From: an uncultured Kiritimatiellota bacterium
GTDB lineage: Bacteria > Verrucomicrobiota > Kiritimatiellia > RFP12 > UBA1067
Assembly: GCA_934654805.1 (NCBI GenBank)
Contig: CAKUGW010000066.1
Coordinates: 1 to 17,117, forward strand
Direction of reading: 5' to 3'
Length of the DNA: 17,117 nt
A program made the position numbers and the translations under genes. The notes below the pieces were generated by a model. The model was not told where the DNA came from, did not search any database, and saw only the letters and a list, made by a program, of their open reading frames with translations. Every line of letters starts with the position of its first letter. The first letter of the stretch is position 1. Of the stretch, positions 7,254-13,900 are shown piece by piece.

Positions 7254-8137
7254 TTCGCCCCTCCCGCCGCACGCCGCGCGCCTTCGAGCGTGTTCCAGAG
7301 CAGCATGGTGATCGTCATCGGGCCGACGCCGCCCGGCACGGGCGTGATCGCCGACGCGACTTCCGAGCAGCTCGCGAAGTCCGCGTCGCCCACAAGGCGG
7401 AAGCCCTTCGGCCTCGTCGCGTCGGGGATGCGGTTGACACCGACGTCGATGACGACCGCGCCCGGCTTGAGCATGTCGCCCGTGAGCGTGTTCGGACGCC
7501 CCGCCGCGACGACGACGACGTCCGCCGCGCGCGTGAACGCCGCGACGTCCGGCGTGCCCGTGTGGCAGAGCGTGACGGTCGCGTTCGCCTCCTTGCGCGA
7601 CAGCAGCACGGCGACCGGCTTGCCGACGATGTTCGAGCGGCCGATCACGACCGCGTGCTTGCCCCTGACGTCCATCCCCGAGAACTCGATGAGCTTGAGG
7701 ATGCCGTGCGGCGTGCAGGGCAGGAAGCACGTCTCGCCGATGAGCATCTTGCCGACGTTGACGGGCGTGAAGCCGTCCACGTCCTTCTCCGGCGCGATCG
7801 CGTCGATCACCTTCTTCTCGTCGAAGCCCTTCGGCAGCGGCAGCTGCACGAGGATGCCGTGGATCGCCGGGTCGGCGTTGAGCCGCGCGATCTCGTCCAG
7901 CAGCGCGCGCTCGGCAACCGCCGCCGGCAGGCGGATCTCGCGCGAGTACATCCCGGCCTCGGCGCACGCCTTCTCCTTCGCCGTCACGTACGAGACGCTC
8001 GCCGGGTTCTCGCCGACGAGGATGACGGCGAGGCCGGGCGTCACGCCCGCCTCCGCCTTCAGCTTCGCCACGCCCGCCGCGATCTCGCCGCGCAGGCTCT
8101 TCGCCAGTTCCTTGCCGTCAATGAGTTTGCACGCCAT
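7250..8137 (-). CDS. folD: Bifunctional methylenetetrahydrofolate dehydrogenase/cyclohydrolase
   Basis: FolD interconverts 5,10-methylene-THF, methenyl-THF and 10-formyl-THF using NADP, supplying one-carbon units for purines and formyl-Met. At 295 residues it is close to the family's usual length. Catalytic Y50 and K54 stand in SYVTAKEKACAEAGM at the same numbers as in E. coli FolD. QLPLP is at 98-102, DVDGF with D121 follows, GRSNIVGKP (166-174) is the NADP loop, and TPVPGGVGPMT (265-275) closes the active site. The ATG at 8137 is preferred over one eight codons upstream because a full AGGAGG ends 6 nt before it and homologues begin at this MACKLIDGK-type N-terminus. The gene lies about 29 nt after argS and shares ATGA with lysA. 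Confidence 0.95.
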   Translation of the reverse strand: MACKLIDGKELAKSLRGEIAAGVAKLKAEAGVTPGLAVILVGENPASVSYVTAKEKACAEAGMYSREIRLPAAVAERALLDEIARLNADPAIHGILVQLPLPKGFDEKKVIDAIAPEKDVDGFTPVNVGKMLIGETCFLPCTPHGILKLIEFSGMDVRGKHAVVIGRSNIVGKPVAVLLSRKEANATVTLCHTGTPDVAAFTRAADVVVVAAGRPNTLTGDMLKPGAVVIDVGVNRIPDATRPKGFRLVGDADFASCSEVASAITPVPGGVGPMTITMLLWNTLEGARRAAGGAK

Positions 8138-8143
8138 GTCGTT

Positions 8144-8149
8144 CCTCCT
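8144..8149 (-). promoter_or_regulatory. Strong Shine-Dalgarno deciding the folD start
   Basis: AGGAGG on the minus strand sits 6 nt before the ATG at 8137. It is the best ribosome site of the minus-strand operon and rules out the upstream ATG at 8161. Confidence 0.85.
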
Positions 8150-8166
8150 GTTGCCCTTCAAGCGCG

Positions 8167-9897
8167 TCAGATGCGGGACGGCGTCTCGATGCCCAGCAGG
8201 TTGAGGCCCGTCTTCAGCACCTTGCCGAAGAGCGCGCAGAGCCGGAGCCGCGCGCGGCGCACCTCTTCCGCGCTCTTCAGGATCGGCGCGTTCTGGTAGA
8301 ACGAGCTGTAGAGCTGCGCCGTCTGGAAGAGGTAGTCGGCGAGGACGGACGGCTTGTACGCCTCCGCCGCGCGCACGACCGCGCCGGGGAACTCCAGGAG
8401 CGCCAGCGCCAGCCGCTTCTCATGGGAAGTAAGAAGGATGAAGGAAGAAGGAAGAAGTGTGGAATCGTCACCCTCCTTCTTGAAGGGGCGCGGGGGAACA
8501 GGTGTTCCCCCGTCCGTTGTAGCGGCCTTCTCCAGCAGCGTGCACACGCGCGCGTAGGCGTACTGGAGGTACGGCCCCGAATTGCCCTCGAGCGCGAGCG
8601 CCTTGTCCCAGCTGAAGTCGATGTCGGTGATCGGGTCGTGCGAAAGGTCCGAGTACTTCACCGCGCCGATGCCGATCTGCGCCGCGAGCTCGCGCGTGCC
8701 GCCGCGGTCCTTCACGATCTCGTAGGCGCGCCGCTCGGCCTCGGACAGCAGCTCGTCGAGCTTGATGAGGTTGCCCTCGCGCGTGGAGATCGCCCGGCCC
8801 TGGTAGCTCATGAGCCCGAACGGCACGTGGACAAGCTGCACCTTGTCGTAGCCCATCTTGCGCGCGATCGAGAACCACTGCCGGAAGTGCAGCTGCTGCC
8901 GGGCGTCCGTCACGTAGATGATGCGCTCCGGGTCGTACTCCTTCACGCGCGACTCGACGCACGCGAGGTCGGAGGTCGTGTAGTTGTAGCCGCCGTCCGA
9001 CTTGCGGACGATCGCGACGCCAAGCTTCTCCGCCTCCAGGTTGACGACGAGCGCGCCCTCGGACTCGACCGCGAGGCCCATCTTCTGCAGCCTCTCGACG
9101 ACGCCCGGCATCATCGGGTTGTAGAACGACTCGCCGCGATAGGTGTCGAACGAGACGCCGAGCTTCCTGTACATGCGGCCGAACTCGCCGATCGAGATGT
9201 CGATGAACCGCTTCCAGAGCGCGAGGTTCTCCGGGTCGCCCTGCTGAAGCTTCACGAGCTCGCGCTTGCAGGCCTCCTTCCAGGCGCCGTCCTCCTCCTT
9301 CGCCTTCGCCGCCGAGAGCACGTAGCACTTCTCGAGGTTCGCGACCGTGAGGTTGTCGCGCTCCTCCGGCGTGAGGCATTCGCGGTAGCCCTTGATGAGG
9401 ATGCCGAACTGCGTGCCCCAGTCGCCGAGGTGGTTGTCGGCGATGACGCGGTAGCCGAGCGCGCGGAAGATCCGGTCGATCGCGCAGCCGATCACCGTCG
9501 ATCGGATGTGCCCGATGTGCATCTGCTTCGCGGCATTCGGCGAGGAGTAGTCGATGACGACCGTCTTGCCCGCGCCGGACTGCGGGATGCCGCAATGGGG
9601 CCGGGCGTCGAGGGCCGCGAGCTGCGAGCCGAGCCAGCCGGACGAGACGGTGAGGTTCAGGAAGCCGGGGCCCGCGACCTCGACCTTCTCGAACGTCGCC
9701 TCGCCCGCAAGCGCCGCCGCGACCTTCGCGCCGATCTCGCGCGGGTTGGCGTGCAGCCTCTTCGCGACCTTCAGCGCGTCGTTGCACTGGTAGTCGCCGA
9801 ACTTGGGATCGGTCGCGGGCAGGACGCGGACAAAGGAGAAGTCCTCTCCGGGGAAGGCCTTCTGGAAGGCCGACTGGACGATTTCGCTGAGTTCCAT
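8167..9897 (-). CDS. argS: Arginyl-tRNA synthetase
   Basis: This class I synthetase charges tRNA-Arg. The 576 residues show the ArgS order: an N-terminal add-1 domain (1-105; ATDPKFGDYQCNDAL, GPGFLNLTV), the HIGH motif at 127-130 in DYSSPNAAKQMHIGHIRS, LGDWGTQFG (157-165), the KMSKS-equivalent loop ISTREGN (370-376), and the helical anticodon-binding end (GPYLQYAYARVCTLLEK at 441-457; DYLFQTAQLYSSFYQNAPIL at 521-540). ArgS enzymes commonly have a degenerate KMSKS of this kind. An insert of about 33 residues (459-492) follows the YAYAR helix. The ATG at 9897 gives the usual N-terminus but has no visible Shine-Dalgarno. The predicted 5' leader from the promoter at 9936-9941 is only about 30 nt. 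It is the first gene of the seven-gene minus-strand unit. Confidence 0.96.
   Translation of the reverse strand: MELSEIVQSAFQKAFPGEDFSFVRVLPATDPKFGDYQCNDALKVAKRLHANPREIGAKVAAALAGEATFEKVEVAGPGFLNLTVSSGWLGSQLAALDARPHCGIPQSGAGKTVVIDYSSPNAAKQMHIGHIRSTVIGCAIDRIFRALGYRVIADNHLGDWGTQFGILIKGYRECLTPEERDNLTVANLEKCYVLSAAKAKEEDGAWKEACKRELVKLQQGDPENLALWKRFIDISIGEFGRMYRKLGVSFDTYRGESFYNPMMPGVVERLQKMGLAVESEGALVVNLEAEKLGVAIVRKSDGGYNYTTSDLACVESRVKEYDPERIIYVTDARQQLHFRQWFSIARKMGYDKVQLVHVPFGLMSYQGRAISTREGNLIKLDELLSEAERRAYEIVKDRGGTRELAAQIGIGAVKYSDLSHDPITDIDFSWDKALALEGNSGPYLQYAYARVCTLLEKAATTDGGTPVPPRPFKKEGDDSTLLPSSFILLTSHEKRLALALLEFPGAVVRAAEAYKPSVLADYLFQTAQLYSSFYQNAPILKSAEEVRRARLRLCALFGKVLKTGLNLLGIETPSRI
8422..8523 (-). 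repeat. In-frame insert in argS containing a 10-bp-arm palindrome
   Basis: The insert encodes roughly residues 459-492 (TTDGGTPVPPRPFKKEG, then SFILLTSHEKR). Its first half holds an inverted repeat with arms 8491-8500 (CGGGGGAACA) and 8503-8512 around two bases. Its second half (about 8428-8460) is GGAAGAAGG-type polypurine on the plus strand. Both halves are open and in frame. The palindrome resembles a REP-like dispersed element and the purine tract resembles those in lnt and the U32 gene. Confidence 0.7.
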
Positions 9898-9935
9898 GAT
9901 GTGAGGTCGTTGTGTCTGTTCGGAAATGGATGGAA

Positions 9936-9944
9936 ATTATACCA
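9936..9944 (-). promoter_or_regulatory. Extended -10 promoter of the argS operon
   Basis: The minus strand reads TGGTATAAT, a perfect -10 with the TGn extension. No convincing -35 is seen at 16-18 nt, which is common for extended -10 promoters. The start would fall near 9929, giving about a 30-nt leader before the argS ATG. Confidence 0.7.
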
Positions 9945-9971
9945 AAAAACGCCGACAGGCACCGGCACCTG
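9944..9971 (-). terminator. Intrinsic terminator of the thioesterase unit, overlapping the argS promoter
   Basis: Directly after the thioesterase stop the minus strand forms a GC stem (GCCG with CGGC around an 8-nt loop, extendable with G-U pairs) followed by GTTTTTT. The last T is also the T of the argS TGGTATAAT. The stem is short, so efficiency is uncertain. Confidence 0.5.
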
Positions 9972-9977
9972 CGCGCA

Positions 9978-10382
9978 TCAGGCCTGCGCCAACGCCGCGA
10001 GCAACCGATCTGGCGGCGGGATCGGGCGGAACGTCTCGGTCGAGACGAAGCAGTGCCGCGTAAAGCCCTTGACGAGCACGGACGCCTCGCCCTTGCGGCG
10101 GACTTCGCAGGCGATCTCGAGGCGGATGCCCTTCGAGGCCTGCACCCATGCCGAGACCTCCAGCAGGTCGTCGTAGCGAGCCGGGCTCTTGTAGTCGAGC
10201 TCCGCATGGATGACGGGCAGCATCCACCCCTCGGCCTCGCATTCCCGGTACGTGTAGCCCATTTCGCGCATCAGCTCGTTGCGCGCGCGCTCGAAAAGCG
10301 TCAGGTAATTGCCGTAGTAGACGACGCCCATCTGATCCGTATCCGCATAGGGGACACGATACTCGAGAACTGTCTTCTTCAT
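9978..10382 (-). CDS. Acyl-CoA thioesterase, 4HBT/YbgC hotdog family
   Basis: The 134-residue protein begins MKKTVLEYRVPYADTDQMGVVYYGNYL. The D-x-D-x-x-G-x-x-x-Y pattern with D16 as probable catalytic Asp is the signature of 4-hydroxybenzoyl-CoA thioesterase/YbgC hotdog enzymes, which hydrolyse acyl-CoA thioesters. In E. coli YbgC is associated with the Tol-Pal region; no tol gene is seen here, so the physiological substrate is unknown. Single-domain hotdog length (about 130-140) is complete: the helix FERARNELMREMG, the YKSPARYDDLLEVSAWV strand and the VLVKGFTRHCFVS strand are all present. The ATG at 10382 is chosen because homology starts there. Longer in-frame extensions upstream encode composition-biased, non-conserved residues. 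It shares ATGA with the doubtful small ORF upstream. Confidence 0.9.
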   Translation of the reverse strand: MKKTVLEYRVPYADTDQMGVVYYGNYLTLFERARNELMREMGYTYRECEAEGWMLPVIHAELDYKSPARYDDLLEVSAWVQASKGIRLEIACEVRRKGEASVLVKGFTRHCFVSTETFRPIPPPDRLLAALAQA

Positions 10383-10657
10383 GTTTCTGCGATCCGGGAA
10401 CAAATTGGGGCGCCGCGCCCCTTCCCGCCTTTTGCCTTGTCTTGATGTCTTTTTCCGTGCAACTGGTGTCCGTTTTGCGCCCCGAGAAAGTCCACAAGCA
10501 GACTTTGGCGTGCCTGTCGTTTCCGCCAGCAGACACGGGGGTGCGGCCTTTTCGGGCTTTCGGCTGCGGATTCGGTCGGGCTGCGGACCTTCCCGCCTGC
10601 GCGCGCCGTCCAGCCGAGAAAGAGGGCTGCGCCCCCTGCTGTCAGAATCCGCTTCAT
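10379..10657 (-). CDS. Doubtful small ORF with signal-peptide-like start; may be untranslated leader or gene remnant
   Basis: The frame encodes 92 residues. Its first 20, MKRILTAGGAALFLGWTARA, look like a Sec signal peptide ending in A-R-A. The rest is basic, Ser/Pro/Gln-rich and shows no domain. The ATG lies only 7 nt after a TATCAT -10, so the message would be nearly leaderless, and the stop overlaps the thioesterase ATG as ATGA. This could be a real leaderless coupling peptide, the stump of a decayed secreted protein, or chance, in which case the region is a 275-nt 5' leader of the thioesterase. A hairpin GGGGCG-CGG-CGCCCC lies near its end on the minus strand, and a weaker AAAGTC/GACTTT hairpin lies further upstream. 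Confidence 0.3.
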   Translation of the reverse strand: MKRILTAGGAALFLGWTARAGGKVRSPTESAAESPKRPHPRVCWRKRQARQSLLVDFLGAQNGHQLHGKRHQDKAKGGKGRGAPICSRIAET

Positions 10658-10664
10658 GCCGCGA

Positions 10665-10694
10665 ATGATACCATTTCCCCTGGCGTGACGTCAA
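10665..10694 (-). promoter_or_regulatory. Promoter of the thioesterase unit
   Basis: The minus strand has TTGACG (10694-10689), an 18-nt spacer and TATCAT (10670-10665) preceded by TGG, so it combines a good -35 with an extended -10. The expected start is near 10658, at the ATG of the small ORF. Confidence 0.65.
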
Positions 10695-10768
10695 TCGTCA
10701 AGGAAAGCGGACAAGATCACGGGCGTCGATGCGCTCGGCGGGACCGGCTGCACGCGGCCCGTGAATTA

Positions 10769-10777
10769 TGGTATACT
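10769..10777 (+). promoter_or_regulatory. Possible distal cas9 promoter (extended -10)
   Basis: TGGTATACT on the plus strand is an extended -10 of the same type as those before argS and the TPR-like gene. The -35 position is poor. A transcript starting near 10784 would carry a leader of about 140 nt that is antisense to the whole tracrRNA before reaching cas9. Confidence 0.4.
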
Positions 10778-10800
10778 CTCGACAGACGTTCAACGGTGAA

Positions 10801-10827
10801 ATGAAAAATGGCCCGGCGAACCGGGCC
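10801..10827 (-). terminator. tracrRNA intrinsic terminator
   Basis: On the minus strand a perfect 7-bp stem GGCCCGG / CCGGGCC with a UUCG tetraloop is followed by AUUUUUCAUUU. It is the clearest Rho-independent terminator in the window and marks the 3' end of the tracrRNA. On the plus strand the same hairpin has no U tract. Confidence 0.88.
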
Positions 10828-10877
10828 GCAGTCTCAAAACGACTTCGGCATGTAGCCTTGTTGTGATAAGATGCGAT
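10801..10877 (-). ncRNA. tracrRNA of the type II-C system
   Basis: The minus-strand RNA starts about 10877 and is about 75 nt long. Its anti-repeat at 10874-10860 reads GCATCTTATCACAAC; the CRISPR repeat ends GCATCAAATCACAAC. Paired with the crRNA repeat this gives 8 bp, a 2x2 U-U internal loop and 5 bp, the usual bulged repeat:anti-repeat duplex. Next comes AAGGCUACAUGCC, a nexus hairpin (GGC/GCC) very like the AAGGCUAGUCCG nexus known from Cas9 guides. After it come AGUC-GUUUUGA-GACU, a second small hairpin, and the terminator. tracrRNA pairs with pre-crRNA, is processed (RNase III in most systems) and is bound by Cas9. The ends are estimated from the promoter and the U tract. The identification rests on anti-repeat, nexus and terminator occurring in the correct order and on one strand. 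Confidence 0.9.
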
Positions 10878-10891
10878 GCGTATGATATAAT
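10863..10891 (+). promoter_or_regulatory. Proximal cas9 promoter
   Basis: GTGATA (10863-10868; 4 of 6 to consensus), 17 nt, TATAAT (10886-10891; perfect) predict a start near 10898 and a leader of about 25 nt. The -35 lies inside the anti-repeat DNA, and the -10 overlaps the tracrRNA -10 by two bases on the other strand. Confidence 0.6.
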
Positions 10892-10911
10892 AATTTGCCT
10901 GTAGGCGTCAA
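10882..10911 (-). promoter_or_regulatory. tracrRNA promoter
   Basis: TTGACG (10911-10906), 18 nt, TATCAT (10887-10882) on the minus strand are the same boxes and spacing as the thioesterase promoter. TATATC (10889-10884) at 16-nt spacing is an alternative -10. Either predicts a start at about 10875-10877, immediately before the anti-repeat. The -35 touches the cas9 Shine-Dalgarno. Confidence 0.7.
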
Positions 10912-10917
10912 GGGGGG
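10910..10917 (+). promoter_or_regulatory. cas9 ribosome binding site
   Basis: AAGGGGGG, one mismatch from AAGGAGG, sits 5 nt before the cas9 ATG at 10923. It supports this start, which also gives the canonical RuvC-I N-terminus. Confidence 0.75.
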
Positions 10918-10922
10918 TAACG

Positions 10923-13900
10923 ATGAGAAAAACGCTTGGACTTGACTTGGGGTCGAACTCGCTCGGATGGGCCGTGCTCGACGACGTGACGGGCGACGTC
11001 CTCGACAAGGGGGTCGTCGTCTTCCCGGAGGGCATTGACGCGGCGAACGACACGTTGGAGACGCCCGCCGCCATGCGGCGCGCGGCACGAATGGCACGTC
11101 GCCTGAAGTTCCGCCGGAAAGTCCGCAAGTGGCAGCTCCTGAAGGTGTTGATTGCGCACGGCATGTGCCCCTTGACGCAGGAAGAGCTTGATGCCTGGAA
11201 GAAGAACGGGTCCTATCCGCTGGACAACAAGGCATTTCTATCGTGGCTCAGGGCGACAGACGCCTCGAACCCCTACTGTGACCGCGCGGCGGCGGCCGAC
11301 GGCGTGGTCGCGCCGTTCACGCTTGGACGCGCGCTCTACCACATCGCCCAGCGACGCGGCTTCAGGAGTTCGCGCAAGGATGCTCCATCCGAAGTGGACG
11401 GAGAAGACGAGAAGAAGGTGCCCGACAAGAAGCTTGGCGCCGTCAAGGCGGACATCGCGCGGCTGACGGAAGAGATCGCGGCGTCGGGCGCCAAGACCCT
11501 CGGACAACATTTCCATCGTCTGCTGGAGGCCGAGAAAGGCCGGCCCGCGAAGACGCGCGTCCGCTGCCGCTACACGGGACGGCTGGAGCATTACGAAAAG
11601 GAGTTCGCCGTCATCATGGACGCGCAGGGAATGCAGGAGGGGAATCCCCTGCGGGCGGAACTCCATGCGGCAATCTTCACCCAACGTCCCCTGCGCTCGC
11701 AGAAGCACCTGGTTGGCAACTGTCCGCTGGAGCCGGCCTGTCCGCGCGCGCAGGTCGGGCATCCGCTCTTCGAGGAATACCGCATGCTCGCGTTCGTCAA
11801 CAACCTCTCCTTCGACGATGCGAACGGGAACCGGCGCGAACTGACGGCGGAGGATCGCGCACTCGTCTGCCGGGCGTTCATGAAGGCGTCGCCGACGTTC
11901 AAGTTCGGCGACATCGCCAAGCTGTTCAAGAAAGATCCGCGCTTCAAAAGCGAGGGCTACACGTTCCACTACTATCGGAACGACGAGTCGATCGCATCCT
12001 GCCAGACGCTCCATAAGCTACGGTTGGCATTCGGCGAGACGCCGTTCGACACGCAGAAGGCCTTCGATGCGTTGACATTCTTCGATGACGACGAGAAACT
12101 GCGAGGATGGGTGCGCAAACATTATCCGTCCCTTGACGAGAAAGCCGCCGCCAAATTCGCCGCGATCCGTCCGAAGGAGGGGAACGCCCAGTATTCGCTG
12201 AAAGCCATCCGCCTCATGCTGCGTTTCCTGCGTCAGGGCTTTGAGCTTTCGCAGGCGCGGTTCTACGCGAAGTTGCCGCAGGTCATCCCGGATTTCGACG
12301 CGCACGAGACGGAAATCATCGACAACCTCAAGGTCCTGCTCTTCGAGTACCGGCGCGACCGCGCCGAACTCGCCGACGAGCGGTTCCGGCGCGACCACAA
12401 GGTGACGCCGCTCTTCGACCGCTACCGCGCCTACCTCCTTGAACACTGGAACGTGGACGACGTGGCGTGGAAGAAACTCTATCTGCGCGGCGACGCCGCC
12501 TACCAGGCTTCGGAGACGGGACGGCTCCCCAAGGTCGAGATGGGCATGATCCGCAATCCGCTCGTCCAGCGGTCGCTGACGACCCTGCGCCGTCTTGTCA
12601 ATTATCTGCACGACCACGGGAAGATCGACGCGGAAACAACGGTGCGCATTGAGCTTGCGCGAAACGTGAACGACTACGCGACGCGCAAGGCATGGCAGAA
12701 CTGGCAGAAAAAGCGCCAGGAGCTGCGCGAGACGGCCCGGACGGAACTTGCGAGACTGGGCGTCGCGGCGACGGACGATGCGCTTGAACGCTACGTTCTC
12801 TGGGAGGAACAGGGGCGGGTCTGTCTCTACACGGGGAAGACCATCAGCCTGACGGATCTTGTGGGTGGAAATGCCCTTGACATCGAGCATACGCTTCCGC
12901 GTTCGCTTTCCGGCGACGATTCGCTTGCCAATAAGACGGTCTGCGACGCCGCCTACAACCGCCAGGTCAAGAAGGGATGCGTGCCGCGCGACTGCCCGAA
13001 CTGGAATGAAATCGACGTGCGTCTGCGGCCTTGGCGCGAGAACCTGGAGCGTCTGGAGAAAGATGTGCGAGCCCAAATACGCGCGGCGAAGAACGCCGTC
13101 GACCCCGTGGCGCGGAGCAACGCCCGCATCAAGGCGCTGACGACGCGGTTCGAGCGCGACTACTGGCGCGACAAGCTGCGCCGCTTCGAGATGTCCGCCG
13201 ACAAGCTGGCTGTCAAGGCGGGCGAGCTGGGCGGGTTCAAGCGACGGCAGCTCGTCGACACGGGCATCATGTGTTCGCACGCCGTGGACCTTCTGCGGAA
13301 CGTCTACCCCGCGACGTTCTCCGTCAACGGCACGGCGACGGCCTTTGCGCGGCGCGCGTGGGGCATTCAGGCGGACGAGGCGAAGGACCGCACGGATCAC
13401 ACGCACCACGCGAAGGACGCGATGGTCATTGCCGCGCTCACGCCCGCGCGCTTCACGGCGATCTGCACCGCGCTGAAGGACGACGGCGGCGCATCCTACC
13501 GCCGTCCCTGCGACGTCTGCCCGCCGCCCTACGCGGGTTTCGCCGAGAAGGTTCAGCGGGCCTGCGGGGAGATCCTCGTCAAGCACGTCCTGCGGCAGAC
13601 GACGTTGCGGCAGAGTTCGAAGCGGAATGTCCTCGCCCACGCCCATCACCTTAAGGGCGATCCGAACGGGCCGCTTGTCAGCAAGGTCCTGTCGCGTGGC
13701 GACACGGTGCGCGGGCCGCTGCACAAGGACACGTTCTACGGCTGCATCTGCGACCCGGCGTCGGGAACGCTCAAGAAGGTCGTCCGCAAGCCGCTCGTCG
13801 GACCGCTCAAGAACGCCGAGGCCATCCTCGACAAGATCGTCGATCCGACGATCCGCGCCTACGTGACGGAGGCCCTTGCCGCGCTCAAGGCGGCGGGCGT

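Larger units (their letters stand above)
10383..10922. other. 540-bp divergent intergenic region between thioesterase and cas9
   Basis: No confidently translated gene is seen here. The left 300 bp holds the thioesterase promoter, the doubtful small ORF and two hairpins. From 10695 to 10764 I see nothing definite. From 10765 rightwards lie a two-way -10-like box (CATAAT on minus at 10770-10765, TGGTATACT on plus at 10769-10777), the tracrRNA gene with its terminator, and the overlapping tracrRNA and cas9 promoters. Confidence 0.6.

Noticed and set aside
7254..7967. N-terminal extension of the decarboxylase into folD
   Set aside because: It is the alternate frame of folD. A ribosome site and ATGA overlap support the start at 7253.
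5952..8204. Long plus-strand open frame opposite lysA and folD
   Set aside because: It has no recognisable motif and is complementary to two strongly conserved enzymes.
10383..10660. Structural RNA such as SRP RNA or 6S RNA
   Set aside because: A short GGAAGGTCCGCAGCC-like stretch was considered, but the SRP tetraloop and symmetric-loop bases are absent.
9978..10694. Longer thioesterase with about 100 extra N-terminal residues
   Set aside because: The extension has biased, unconserved residues, runs into the promoter itself, and hotdog homology begins at the ATG at 10382.
10810..10827. Hairpin as a terminator for plus-strand transcription towards cas9
   Set aside because: There is no U tract on the plus-strand side. 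The U tract is only on the tracrRNA strand.
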